A DNA stretch of 64,000 nucleotides from UBA7662 sp943369355 (GTDB lineage Bacteria > Bacteroidota > Bacteroidia > UBA7662). Position numbers and translations under genes: made by a program. The stretch is from assembly GCA_943369355.1 (NCBI GenBank), contig CALRMX020000007.1:93703-157702 (forward strand). The letters run 5' to 3'. The notes under the pieces were generated by a model that saw nothing but the letters and a program-made list of their open reading frames with translations, was not told where the DNA came from and searched no databases. Below are positions 8,244-17,476 of this stretch, in pieces (the stretch's first letter is position 1; every line of letters begins with the position of its first letter).

Positions 8244-8711
8244 CTAGGATAACATCTTTTGACGAAGCAGGAACTCCAATTGTTCATTCACTCGTATGAG
8301 ACTTTTCATGAGTTCCTTGTTCTCTGCCCTCAAGGAATAAACTTCGTACGCTTTGTTGATGATATTTCGAAGTTGCTGTTCTTCCCAGGGTTTAGTCAGA
8401 TAATGGTACACTTGGCCCTTGTTTATCGCATCAATAACTGCCTGAATATCAGTATAACCAGTTAAAAGTATTCGAATCGGATCAGGATAAACTGGGATGA
8501 TGGACTCAAGGAACTCAACACCCGTCATGCCTGGCATGCGCTGATCGGTTACGATCACTTCTATCACTTCTTCATCGAGTATTTTTCGACCTTCGGTTGC
8601 CGATTCTGCTGTAAAAACATTAAAGTCTCTACGAAACGCAGCTTTGAAGCTATGGAGGTTGTTCACCTCGTCATCTACGTACAAAATATTGATGAGTGCC
8701 TTTTCGGACAT
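8244..8711 (-). CDS. Stand-alone response regulator receiver protein
   Basis: A 155-residue receiver domain with phospho-acceptor Asp56 (TDQRMPG), acidic pair YVDDE near residue 11, conserved Thr in LLTGYTD and Lys in LTKPWEE. A C-terminal helix of about 30 residues follows, with no DNA-binding domain. The receiver is very like that of the hybrid protein at 12801-13889 (shared DQRMP, RILLTGYTDIQAV and KPW blocks), so they look like paralogues. It is divergent from the ThiF-GNAT-kinase operon and probably belongs to the same pathway. Confidence 0.9.
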   Translation of the reverse strand: MSEKALINILYVDDEVNNLHSFKAAFRRDFNVFTAESATEGRKILDEEVIEVIVTDQRMPGMTGVEFLESIIPVYPDPIRILLTGYTDIQAVIDAINKGQVYHYLTKPWEEQQLRNIINKAYEVYSLRAENKELMKSLIRVNEQLEFLLRQKMLS

Positions 8712-8730
8712 ACAAGAAGTTTGTTGCTAT

Positions 8731-8763
8731 CAAAAATAAACTTTTTCCTAATTGCATTTACAA
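8731..8763 (-). promoter_or_regulatory. Promoter of the receiver gene
   Basis: Minus strand TTG (8761-8763), 22-base spacer, TATTTTTG (8731-8738); a good Bacteroidota consensus match about 20 bases before the start codon. Confidence 0.65.
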
Positions 8764-8828
8764 TTATTGAAAAATCCTTGATTATCTTTCGAAGTAGCTT
8801 GTAAAATTGTAAAGATCACCTGATAGTT

Positions 8829-9938
8829 ATGGATTATATTGATTACCGATCAGGAAGCAGCGCACTTCAATACCGCCCCAGAATTTTTCGTTTAAATATT
8901 GCCGAAGATGTGAGCGAATTCAATGACTTAATCGGCAATCCCGATTTGGTTATTTTAGATACGCTACAACGCCAACTGGCCGAATTGGTAGCCATCAGAA
9001 ACCCTACACGCAGATTCGTCGATGAAGAAATTAAAAATGAAATTAACCTGATTCTGGGTGAAAAGGGATTTCATGAATATGGCGTTTGGGTGTTCTACAG
9101 TTGGTCGAACCGGCTTATTCATTTGGTTGATGAAGCTGATTTTTATGAGCTACGAACTAGTCGTAATCGGTATAAAATCGAGCAAGCAGAACAAGACCTG
9201 TTACGCACCAAAAAAATTGGAGTTGTCGGGCTTTCCGTAGGTAATGCGATAGCAGTAACTATGGCCATGGAACGGATTTGTGGAGAAATCAGATTGGCCG
9301 ATTTTGACACTTTAGATTTGACAAATCTGAACCGTATTAGAAGCGGTATTCACCAAATAGGCCAAAACAAGGCCATCATAACAGCAAGAGAGATATCAGA
9401 AATTGACCCATTTTTAAAAGTAAACGTATTTACCGACGGCTTAACTCCTGAAAACATAGACACTTTTTTGAATGAAGGAGGGAAACTTGACTTGATTGCC
9501 GATGAATGTGACAATCTCGAAATAAAGTTACTGCTTCGGAAAAAAGCAAAAGCGGTTGGAATTCCTGTAATCATGGAGACTAGCGACAGAGGCATGCTCG
9601 ATGTAGAGCGTTTTGACCTCGAGCCCGAACGTCCGCTCTTTCACGGCAGATTAAATGTATTTGGTCCGATACCAGAGGGCCCAATTCCACCAGAGTTACG
9701 CATGCAAATTCTAATGTCGGTAGTAGATTACGGCAAAGTAAGCGCGAGAATGCGTGAATCTTATGGTGAAATCGGCAAGTCGATTACCACTTGGCCACAG
9801 CTTGCTTCATCAGTCATCATGGGAGGTGGGAGTACAACCGATTTGGCACGTCGGATTTTACTCGGACAACACTCTCATTCAGGAAGAATGTATATCGACA
9901 CCGAGTCGTTGTTTCATCCCGACAATATTTCGAACTAA
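8829..9938 (+). CDS. ThiF/E1-like adenylyltransferase
   Basis: A 369-residue protein with an N-terminal region of about 125 residues and an E1/ThiF Rossmann domain from about residue 128. Visible E1 features are the glycine loop GVVGLSVGN (131-139), LADFDTLDLTNLNR (156-169) carrying the ATP-contacting Asp and Arg, GQNK (178-181), and the acidic ADECDN (224-229). Family members adenylate a carboxyl group of a small protein, peptide or metabolite. No E1 catalytic cysteine or CxxC zinc site is obvious, so adenylation or ligation may not use a thioester. It resembles the ThiF part of the larger Rv1355c-type proteins without their second domain. First gene of the signalling operon; its stop overlaps the next start (TAATG). 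Confidence 0.8.
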   Translation: MDYIDYRSGSSALQYRPRIFRLNIAEDVSEFNDLIGNPDLVILDTLQRQLAELVAIRNPTRRFVDEEIKNEINLILGEKGFHEYGVWVFYSWSNRLIHLVDEADFYELRTSRNRYKIEQAEQDLLRTKKIGVVGLSVGNAIAVTMAMERICGEIRLADFDTLDLTNLNRIRSGIHQIGQNKAIITAREISEIDPFLKVNVFTDGLTPENIDTFLNEGGKLDLIADECDNLEIKLLLRKKAKAVGIPVIMETSDRGMLDVERFDLEPERPLFHGRLNVFGPIPEGPIPPELRMQILMSVVDYGKVSARMRESYGEIGKSITTWPQLASSVIMGGGSTTDLARRILLGQHSHSGRMYIDTESLFHPDNISN

Positions 9939-10678
9939 TGGTTCTTCAGGCTGTCAAAATAAGAGCTTTTCGAGCTACGGATGATCCATTGGCTTGTGAC
10001 CGCTTTATTGCTGGCCATGAACATGTACTGGAAGTGGCTGGCGTAAATAAAGTAACCAGTGCCAATCATGCATGGAAATTTAACCCGGCCTGTTTTGTGA
10101 TTTTAGTAGAGACCTTGGATGGGGCTAAGGTACTTGGAGGAGCTCGACTCCAGTGTTCTGGGGGGAATATGCCGCTCCCCATTGAAGATGCCACCGGCGA
10201 ATTCGACGCTAAGATTTACGATTACGTGAAAGAACTAAGTCAAGATGGGACTGCTGAGTTATGCGGTTTATGGAATTCGAGAGAAGTATCGGGATTGGGG
10301 ATTGGAGCATTCTTTAGTACTCGTGTTGGCGTAGTGATTGCCGAACAGGTAGGGATAAAAAGCATCTTTGCTCTCTGTGCTCCCTATACCGTAAAGTTTG
10401 CTGAAAAAGTAGGATGTAGAGTCCTGAAAAGCATCGGAAACAACGGTACATTTTACTATCCCAAACTCGATCTTTTAGCAACGGTTGTACTGCTTGAAGA
10501 TGCAGAAACATTACTTACCGCCGAAGAAATAGAAAGGGAACGTATTTTTAGTTTGCGAAAGGATTTAAATCAAGTCCACATTGAAACTTCTCCCATCCGT
10601 CAAATGCAAGTGGAAATACATTACGACCTTCAAATCAAAAATGCCAATCAAAAGGAATTTAAATTGATCGTGCGATGA
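9938..10678 (+). CDS. GNAT-fold acyltransferase-like protein (autoinducer-synthase-like)
   Basis: A 246-residue protein. I start it at the ATG at 9938, which overlaps the previous stop as TAATG; a longer in-frame reading from 9791 would run through the ThiF gene. The pattern of strand (ELCGLWNSREVSG), loop and helix (LGIGAFFSTRVGVVIAEQVG), then strand (IKSIFALCA) and FAEKVGCRV resembles the acyl-CoA/acyl-carrier binding half of GNAT enzymes and of LuxI-like or exosortase-associated acyltransferases. The substrate is unknown. Its stop overlaps the kinase start by 4 bases (ATGA). The acyltransferase call is inferred from fold pattern only. Confidence 0.5.
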   Translation: MVLQAVKIRAFRATDDPLACDRFIAGHEHVLEVAGVNKVTSANHAWKFNPACFVILVETLDGAKVLGGARLQCSGGNMPLPIEDATGEFDAKIYDYVKELSQDGTAELCGLWNSREVSGLGIGAFFSTRVGVVIAEQVGIKSIFALCAPYTVKFAEKVGCRVLKSIGNNGTFYYPKLDLLATVVLLEDAETLLTAEEIERERIFSLRKDLNQVHIETSPIRQMQVEIHYDLQIKNANQKEFKLIVR

Positions 10679-12798
10679 AGTATCGAATACTGGTGATTTT
10701 ATGCTGGTTATTGCCAAAGTTTGGGTTGGGGCAAGTAATTATTTCTGACGATCAAACGAAGTACAAGGCAGGCAGTTCATTGGCAATTTTAATTGATTCA
10801 AACGGGCATTTGACCATAAACGATATTGTCAAAAGCTCTCAATTCATTACGCAATCGTCGCCAGAACCCAATTATCAATACACAGATTTAGCCGTTTGGG
10901 GCAAGCTAAGCATTACCAACAAACAAGATTTAAACAACCTCGCCGTAGAACTTGCGAACCCACAGTTAGATAGCATTTGGTTTTATATCCCGCAAGGCGA
11001 CAGCTTCATGGAGATTATTACGGGTGATGATTTTGAGTTTGCAAACAGACCCGTCGATCACCAGCAGTTTGTATTTCCGGTAGAGTTAGCAACCAACAGC
11101 AGTATCACGGTTTTTTTTCGAGTAAAGTCGGAAGAGCAATTGATTCTTCCGGTCAACGTAGGCACCGTTCCAGCGGTACAAAGTAGCCACAGCGGTAGCG
11201 ATGCATTCATAGGTTTGTACTTAGGCATCATGTTGGTGATGTTTTTTTACAACCTCTTTATCTGGCTAAGCGTACGTGACAAATCTTACTTTTATTACAT
11301 CCTCTACATCCTGGGTATAGCTATGGCCCAAGCAGGTTTGCAAGGTTTTAGCTTTAAATTTTTGTTTTCACATTGGCCCGAGATCAATAAGTTTTCGGTG
11401 GTTTTCTTTTCTACCATAACTGGAATTGGGGCAATATCCTTCACACGTTCCTTTCTGCTTCTCAAAGAAAGATTACCTGTTATTCATCGAAGTTTATATT
11501 TTTTCGTAGGCTTATATATTCTCGCAGTTGTTGTTTTTCTGGCAGGATTTTCTGCCTTTACGTATAAGCTACTTGATTTATCTGCTTTTCTGCTTTCCTT
11601 TTACGCACTTGGATTTAGCACCTACTTAAGTCTTAAAAAAATTAGATCGGCTCGCTTTTTCCTATTGGCCTGGTCCTTTTTTATCGTTGGTCTCTTTGTG
11701 TACGTAGGCCGAAATTTGGGTTGGTTACCCAATAACTTTTTCACCACACACGTATTAATGATGGGTTCAGCAGTAGAGGCTATCTTACTGAGTATTGCCC
11801 TTGCCGACCGAATTAACATATTGAAGCGAGAAAAGGAAGAATCTCAAGCCGATGCACTTCGCGTTTCTCAAGAAAATGAACGCTTGGTTCGCGAACAAAA
11901 TGTTATACTGGAGCAAAAAGTTAAGGAAAGAACCTTAGCATTAGAGGAAACCAATAATGAGTTAAACACCACTCTTAGTGAGCTCAAAAATACCCAAACA
12001 CAGTTGGTAAACTCTGAAAAAATGGCCTCACTGGGTCAATTAACAGCCGGTATTGCCCATGAAATCAATAATCCAATAAATTTCGTAACCAGTAATATTC
12101 GCCCATTACGTAGGGATATGAACGACCTTACCGAACTGATCCAAAAGTTCGAAGACGTCATTCCCGAGAGTGCAATAGAAATTAAGGACAAGCTGAAGGG
12201 CATTAAAAAGGAAATGGACTTTGATTATTTGAAGGAAGAAATCAATGTTCTTATCACGGGAATGGAAGAAGGTGCATTTCGAACAGCAGAAATAGTGAAA
12301 GGCTTGCGCACTTTTTCACGCTTGGATGAAAGTGACTTGAAAAAAGTGAATATCAATGAGGGAATTGACTCAACGCTCATCCTACTGAACAGCAGTATGG
12401 GTGGCAGGATTGAGCTCATACGTAATTACGACGAAGATGCACTTTTAGAATGCTACCCTGGAAAATTAAATCAAGTATTCATGAACATCTTGAATAATGC
12501 CATTCAAGCAATTCATGGCAAAGATGGACAAGGTAGCGGTAAACTCATCATCACAACAAAATCAGAAGGAAATGTGGTCAAAATAGGTATTCGCGATAAC
12601 GGCCCGGGTATGGATGAAGCCACCAAAGAAAAAATATTTGATCCTTTTTTCACAACAAAGCCTGTTGGACAAGGAACAGGCCTTGGATTATCCATTGTTT
12701 ATAGTATTATTGAATCGCATAAAGGAAGTATAACCATCGACACTGCCCCTGGACGCGGAACAGAATTTATTTTGACCCTACCCAAATTGCACAAATAA
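10675..12798 (+). CDS. 7TM-DISM sensor histidine kinase
   Basis: A 707-residue membrane receptor kinase. Signal peptide about 1-20; extracytoplasmic beta-rich 7TMR-DISM extracellular domain about 20-170; seven transmembrane helices about 175-385; coiled coil 385-450; HisKA with phospho-acceptor His462 in GIAHEINNPINF; HATPase with an N box near NILNNAIQAI, G1 DNGPGMDEATKEKIFDPFF and G2 GTGLGLS. DISM ectodomains are thought to bind small ligands. It overlaps the GNAT gene by 4 bases and is followed after 2 bases by the receiver-kinase hybrid, so synthesis enzymes and receptor are in one transcript. Confidence 0.92.
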   Translation: MKYRILVILCWLLPKFGLGQVIISDDQTKYKAGSSLAILIDSNGHLTINDIVKSSQFITQSSPEPNYQYTDLAVWGKLSITNKQDLNNLAVELANPQLDSIWFYIPQGDSFMEIITGDDFEFANRPVDHQQFVFPVELATNSSITVFFRVKSEEQLILPVNVGTVPAVQSSHSGSDAFIGLYLGIMLVMFFYNLFIWLSVRDKSYFYYILYILGIAMAQAGLQGFSFKFLFSHWPEINKFSVVFFSTITGIGAISFTRSFLLLKERLPVIHRSLYFFVGLYILAVVVFLAGFSAFTYKLLDLSAFLLSFYALGFSTYLSLKKIRSARFFLLAWSFFIVGLFVYVGRNLGWLPNNFFTTHVLMMGSAVEAILLSIALADRINILKREKEESQADALRVSQENERLVREQNVILEQKVKERTLALEETNNELNTTLSELKNTQTQLVNSEKMASLGQLTAGIAHEINNPINFVTSNIRPLRRDMNDLTELIQKFEDVIPESAIEIKDKLKGIKKEMDFDYLKEEINVLITGMEEGAFRTAEIVKGLRTFSRLDESDLKKVNINEGIDSTLILLNSSMGGRIELIRNYDEDALLECYPGKLNQVFMNILNNAIQAIHGKDGQGSGKLIITTKSEGNVVKIGIRDNGPGMDEATKEKIFDPFFTTKPVGQGTGLGLSIVYSIIESHKGSITIDTAPGRGTEFILTLPKLHK

Positions 12799-12800
12799 GC

Positions 12801-13889
12801 ATGCCCAACCGTAAAATTCGTTTGCTTTATATTGACGACGAGAGACATAATCTTTATGCCTTTAGGGCGGCTTTCAGAATGGATTTTGATATACTCCTAG
12901 CAGAGTCGGCCGAAGAGGCCAGAGAAATGCTTGCAAATAATACTATACCGGTAATTATCGCCGATCAACGTATGCCCAAGGAAACAGGCATTGAGTTTTT
13001 CGAATCAATAAAAAACCTTTACCCGTATTCCATGCGCATTCTCCTCACGGGATACACCGATATTCAAGCGGTCATCAGTGCTGTAAATATTGGCAACATT
13101 TATCGCTATCTTCAAAAACCTTGGAATGAAGATGAAATCAGGGTTGCAATACGGTCGGCTTACGAAATATACGATTCGCGAGTTCAACTCATAGAGAAGC
13201 AAAATGAGTTAGAAAAAGCTTATGTAGAACTTGACAAGTTTGTTTACTCAGCGTCTCACGATCTTCGCTCACCACTCATGTCGATACTTGGAATCATTAA
13301 ATTGGCCAAGCTGGAACAAGATCATAGTCAAACAGAGCAATATTTTGGCATGATAGAAGACAGCGTTCACCGTTTGGACGAGTTTATCAAAAACATCATT
13401 AGCTACTACAAGAACAGCCGGATTGAGAACGATGTAACGCAAGTAGATTTACGAAAACTGGTAGCCGAGATTGTAGAATCTAACCGCTATCAAGAAATGG
13501 CTACAGGTATCCACTTTGACTTGCGTGTAGAGGATACTGAGCCGTTTTATACAGATGCACTCAAATTGAACATTATTTTCAGCAATCTAGTGTCCAATGC
13601 CATCAAGTACCAAGACCCCGTGAAGAGCAACAAAAGTATCGTTGTTTCCGTAGTAGTGCAGAATAATGTAGCCAAAATTGAAATCGGAGATAACGGTATT
13701 GGCATTGCGCATCAGGAACAAGACAACATCTTCAAAATGTTCTTCCGAGCCACCAACCATAACTTTGGTAGCGGCCTAGGCTTATACATCGTAAAAGACG
13801 CTGTCACACGATTAAATGGTAAAATCATGGTGGATTCGGAAGTCGGACGAGGAACCACTTTTAAAATAGAAATACCAAGCTTACAGTGA
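12801..13889 (+). CDS. Hybrid receiver-histidine kinase, cytosolic
   Basis: A 362-residue soluble protein with an N-terminal receiver (Asp55 in ADQRMPK, Lys106 in LQKPW), a short coiled linker, HisKA with His153 in YSASHDLRSPLMS, and an HATPase domain with DNGIGIAHQEQDNIFKMFFR and GSGLGLYIV. It has no membrane segment. It likely takes phosphate or a conformational signal from the 7TM kinase through its receiver, then phosphorylates one of the stand-alone receivers. Its stop overlaps the next GTG start by 4 bases (GTGA). Confidence 0.92.
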   Translation: MPNRKIRLLYIDDERHNLYAFRAAFRMDFDILLAESAEEAREMLANNTIPVIIADQRMPKETGIEFFESIKNLYPYSMRILLTGYTDIQAVISAVNIGNIYRYLQKPWNEDEIRVAIRSAYEIYDSRVQLIEKQNELEKAYVELDKFVYSASHDLRSPLMSILGIIKLAKLEQDHSQTEQYFGMIEDSVHRLDEFIKNIISYYKNSRIENDVTQVDLRKLVAEIVESNRYQEMATGIHFDLRVEDTEPFYTDALKLNIIFSNLVSNAIKYQDPVKSNKSIVVSVVVQNNVAKIEIGDNGIGIAHQEQDNIFKMFFRATNHNFGSGLGLYIVKDAVTRLNGKIMVDSEVGRGTTFKIEIPSLQ

Positions 13890-14305
13890 ATACCAATGCC
13901 ATAAAGCAAGTTCCATTCATCCTAATTGATGATAATCCGCTTGATCTGAAAATCAGCGAAAGGCTATTACTTTATGCAAAACTGGCCAATCACGTTACCA
14001 TTTACCTATCGCCCCTAGAAGCATTAAACGCTATTCGGGAAGCCGGTGTTCCTGAAGAGTCGACCGTTATACTCCTCGACATTCAAATGCCAGAAATGAG
14101 TGGCTTTGAATTTTTAGCTGAATACCACAATCTACCTCTTGCAATTAGAAAACGGTATTTCATTTTTATGCTTTCCTCTACCCTCGATGATGCTGATTTG
14201 ATTCGCGTAGTAGAAAACCACGATGCACTTGCCTTGCTTCCCAAGCCACTCGATTTTCAAGCTTTAAAAGCGGCCTTGCTTAAAATTCAGAGTTTGCCAA
14301 TTTGA
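13886..14305 (+). CDS. Stand-alone response regulator receiver protein
   Basis: A 139-residue receiver with Asp65 in LLDIQMPEMSG, acidic pair IDDN near residues 14-17, and Lys in LLPKPLDF. It has no output domain. The start is GTG in the GTGA overlap with the hybrid kinase. It is the last gene of the operon; the resemblance to the CheY-like output proteins of multi-step phosphorelays suggests it acts by protein-protein contact. It differs clearly from the two DQRMP-type receivers of this locus. Confidence 0.9.
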   Translation: MNTNAIKQVPFILIDDNPLDLKISERLLLYAKLANHVTIYLSPLEALNAIREAGVPEESTVILLDIQMPEMSGFEFLAEYHNLPLAIRKRYFIFMLSSTLDDADLIRVVENHDALALLPKPLDFQALKAALLKIQSLPI

Positions 14306-14361
14306 CAGCCCCAAGTAGGTTGGCACTTGCTTTGACTCCGTCGAAGAAAAATTAGCTACTC

Positions 14362-16179
14362 ATGGAGAACGTACGTACAGGAACCATTTCCGTAAACACG
14401 GAGAATATTTTCCCAATCATCAAAAAATCACTGTATTCCAATCATGAAATCTTCTTAAGAGAGTTAGTAAGTAACGCGGTAGACGCTACACAAAAGCTTA
14501 AAACACTCGCGTCGCTCAATGAATTCAAAGGTGAGCTCGGAGAATTACAGGTCAGAATTTCAGTCGATAAAGACAAAAAGACCATTAGCATCCGTGATCG
14601 TGGTATTGGTCTTACTGCCGATGAAATAGAAAAATATATCAATCAGGTGGCCTTTTCGGGTGCTACTGAGTTTGTTGAAAAGTATAAAGACAAAGCCGAA
14701 TTAAATTCGATGATCGGTGCATTCGGTCTTGGCTTTTATTCTGCCTTTATGGTAGCCAAGACCGTTGAAATTCAAACGCTTAGCTATCGCGATGGGGCAA
14801 CAGCTGCGCGCTGGACCTGTGACGGAAGCACAAGCTTTGAAATTTCTGATGGAGTCCGTACCGATAGAGGTACCGAAATCATTCTTCATGTCGCAGAAGA
14901 TTCAGAAGAGTTTTTGGACGATTACCGGTTAAAAGAAATACTCCGTAAATACTGCAAGTTTTTACCCGTTGAAATCGTATTTGGTGAAGAAGTAATTAAC
15001 CAAACCCAGCCCATTTGGACGAAAAAGCCGAGTGAATTGGTGGATGAAGATTACGAAAAATTCTACCAAGACCTGTACCCAATGGCCGAGAAGCCGTTGT
15101 TTTGGATACAATTAAACGTAGACTATCCTTTCAACCTTACTGGAATTTTATACTTCCCTAAGCTCAAACAAGACTTTGAGCCCATGAAAAATAAAATCCA
15201 GTTGTATAGCCGCCAAGTGTTTATCACCGATTCGGTAGAAGATATTGTGCCCGATTACTTGCGTCTACTCCACGGTATCATCGATTCACCTGACATTCCT
15301 TTGAATGTAAGCCGTTCATTCTTGCAAACCGATGCCAACGTTCGGAAAATAAATAGCCATATCAGCAAAAAAGTAGCCGACAAACTATTCGACATCTTTA
15401 AAGCCGATAGAGATGCCTTTGCCGAAAAATGGCAGCATCTTGATTTATTTGTGAAATATGGAATGATCAGCGACGAGAAATTTTTTGATCGAGCCAAATC
15501 ATTCTGTTTGTACAAAAATACCGACGGCAAAACTTATACCTGGGAAGAATACACTGCCGCTATAGAACCTTTGCAAAAAGACAAAAATGACCAGCTCATT
15601 GTGTTGTACACCAGCCAAGCAGAGGCGCAACATGCGTTCATTCAGGCTGCTTTGAAACGAAACTATCAGGTATTAGAAATGGGCAGCGTAATCGATAGCC
15701 ATTTTATCAGCGCCCTAGAAGGAAAATTGGAAAAAACCCAGTTTAAACGTATTGATGCTGAAACGATCGACAAGCTCATTGAAAAAGATGAAAAAAGAGA
15801 GTCGCTGTTGAATGAAGAACAACAAAAAGCAGTTGTTGACCTTTTCAAAAACTTCGACGCCGACAATCAATTTACCGTCGTAGCTGAAGCACTCTCAACC
15901 GACGATCAGCCCGTAGTTATTACCCGATCGGAGTTCATTCGCAGAATGAATGAAATGGCAGCCAGTGGTGGTGGTGGATTTATGGGAGGCACCATGAAGG
16001 AACCGATGCAATTGGTGCTCAACACCTGCCATCCTTTCATCCAAAAAATAAGTGCCGCCGAAGCCGACAGCCAAAAGAAGCTGGCCCAGCAGGCCTTCGA
16101 CCTGGCCCTTTTGTCGCAGGGTATGCTCAAGGGAGCGCAGCTTACTTCGTTTATTGAGCGCAGTATAGAGCTAGCATAA
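14362..16179 (+). CDS. htpG: Chaperone HtpG (Hsp90)
   Basis: Cytosolic ATP-dependent Hsp90 chaperone, 605 residues. The GHKL ATPase domain has LRELVSNAVDATQKL, IRDRGIGLT and MIGAFGLGFYSAFMVA. The middle domain has FPKLKQDFEPMKNKIQLYSRQVFI, split here only by description, and the SPDIPLNVSRSFLQ segment with the catalytic-loop Arg. The C-terminal dimerisation part contains a glycine-rich insertion near residue 535 (ASGGGGFMGG). It is monocistronic, with a terminator 21 bases after the stop. Confidence 0.96.
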   Translation: MENVRTGTISVNTENIFPIIKKSLYSNHEIFLRELVSNAVDATQKLKTLASLNEFKGELGELQVRISVDKDKKTISIRDRGIGLTADEIEKYINQVAFSGATEFVEKYKDKAELNSMIGAFGLGFYSAFMVAKTVEIQTLSYRDGATAARWTCDGSTSFEISDGVRTDRGTEIILHVAEDSEEFLDDYRLKEILRKYCKFLPVEIVFGEEVINQTQPIWTKKPSELVDEDYEKFYQDLYPMAEKPLFWIQLNVDYPFNLTGILYFPKLKQDFEPMKNKIQLYSRQVFITDSVEDIVPDYLRLLHGIIDSPDIPLNVSRSFLQTDANVRKINSHISKKVADKLFDIFKADRDAFAEKWQHLDLFVKYGMISDEKFFDRAKSFCLYKNTDGKTYTWEEYTAAIEPLQKDKNDQLIVLYTSQAEAQHAFIQAALKRNYQVLEMGSVIDSHFISALEGKLEKTQFKRIDAETIDKLIEKDEKRESLLNEEQQKAVVDLFKNFDADNQFTVVAEALSTDDQPVVITRSEFIRRMNEMAASGGGGFMGGTMKEPMQLVLNTCHPFIQKISAAEADSQKKLAQQAFDLALLSQGMLKGAQLTSFIERSIELA

Positions 16180-16200
16180 CCTACAGGCAACTCAGTTTAA

Positions 16201-16233
16201 AACGTCCGACCTTAAATCGTCGGGCGTTTTTTA
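16201..16233 (+). terminator. Rho-independent terminator of htpG
   Basis: Inverted repeat AACGTCCGAC / GTCGGGCGTT (16201-16210 and 16219-16228; one G-T pair) with an 8-base loop, followed by a T-rich run. Confidence 0.8.
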
Positions 16234-16234
16234 T

Positions 16235-17434
16235 TTAGTACTGGTATCGGGCTTCTTTGCTGATACGTTTTTCTACTTCTTTAAGCCATAGCATACATTG
16301 CATGCCATCCTTGCAAGCATTATCGTTCAGAAACAACAACCGTAAAGCTTGTAATTCTTTGAGCCCGCCCGGAAACTCTTCAATATCGTTATCGGCGATA
16401 TCCAGTTCCTTGAGGTTTTTTAGATGTACTATTTCAATGGGGAAGATTAAAAAACGATTGTTGTTTAACCCCAAACGTTCGAGTTCTGTGAGCTTCTTGA
16501 AATGAGCAGGCAGTCGTTCCAATTCGTTGTATTCGGCATACAACAAACGAAGTTGGCCGAGGAATACCAAAGAATCGGGCAGGAATTTAAGTGCATTATG
16601 TGCAATGTACAATTCCTCAAGATGCGTCAATCGCCCGATACCTTCGGGCAGGGTATCGAGAAAATTATAGTGCAAATCGAGTTCATTTAAATTACGCAAA
16701 TTGAAAACAAAATCGGGCACAGAGGTGATTTTGTTCTTGTAAAAAATGACGCTTTCGAGTTTCGAAAAGTTTGAGATTGCAGGAGGAATTTGAGTCATTT
16801 TGTTCGACGCTAAAACAAGCTTACGCAAAGCGCGCTGTCCTAAAATACCTTCCGGTAGTTGAGTAAGTTGATTATCAGCAAGGTTAATGACTTCCAATCG
16901 AGGCTTAAAAAAAAGGCCTTTGAGGTGGATTCTTTCCAGTTTATTCGACGCAAGATTGAGTTCAACCACAGCCTTACCTGAAACTTGGATTTTTTGAAGG
17001 CGATTATTGGATAACTCAATCTTGGCAAGTTTTGGTCCCGCCTTGATTTTTAACTGCGCTGAAAAAGGATTGCGGTCGGCTGCGAACGTCTTTAATTTCT
17101 TGTATTTTCTAAGCTTGAGTGTGGTTGCACTTAGCTGATTCTCGCTTATGGACAAGGTCAGCAATTTGGGGAATTGCTCAATTTCAGGAGGAATCTCCTT
17201 GAAGTTGTTTCGGTCTAATCGGATAGTTTCGACATTCCGGTATTGCAGCAGTACTTTGGGGAAGCTATCGAGCTTCATGCGGGTAAGGTCCAGCTCTTTA
17301 ACCGAGTCGGGATGCATTGCTTGCATGCTTTCGAGGTAGCTCAAAAGTTCTCTTTGCTGCCATCTTTGCGCTAAAACGCGCTTAGAAAGAGAAATCCACA
17401 GCAAGGTGCACAAAAAAAGTACTAAAAATCGCAT
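16235..17434 (-). CDS. Secreted leucine-rich-repeat protein
   Basis: The protein has 399 residues when started at the ATG at 17432-17434, which gives the signal peptide MRFLVLFLCTLLWISL; an upstream TTG start would overlap purH and bury the signal peptide. Roughly a dozen LRRs of about 23 residues (LxxLxLxxNxLxxLP) fill residues about 50-385, with units such as LVLASNKMTQIPPAI and LDLHYNFLDTLPEGIG. This is the bacterial/plant-like LRR spacing. It should be exported and bind protein partners; no catalytic domain is seen. Divergent from purH. Confidence 0.85.
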   Translation of the reverse strand: MRFLVLFLCTLLWISLSKRVLAQRWQQRELLSYLESMQAMHPDSVKELDLTRMKLDSFPKVLLQYRNVETIRLDRNNFKEIPPEIEQFPKLLTLSISENQLSATTLKLRKYKKLKTFAADRNPFSAQLKIKAGPKLAKIELSNNRLQKIQVSGKAVVELNLASNKLERIHLKGLFFKPRLEVINLADNQLTQLPEGILGQRALRKLVLASNKMTQIPPAISNFSKLESVIFYKNKITSVPDFVFNLRNLNELDLHYNFLDTLPEGIGRLTHLEELYIAHNALKFLPDSLVFLGQLRLLYAEYNELERLPAHFKKLTELERLGLNNNRFLIFPIEIVHLKNLKELDIADNDIEEFPGGLKELQALRLLFLNDNACKDGMQCMLWLKEVEKRISKEARYQY

Positions 17435-17476
17435 GTTTAAAGATAACTGTATCCACGATGAAGCACCAAAAAGACT

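Noticed and set aside
9791..9937. Upstream-extended start for the GNAT-like gene
   Set aside because: It overlaps the ThiF gene by 147 bases; the ATG in the TAATG junction is the natural start.
14306..14361. TTGGCAC-TTGCT upstream of htpG resembling a sigma-54 promoter
   Set aside because: The GG to GC spacing is about 7 bases, too short for the -24/-12 geometry, and no activator site is seen.
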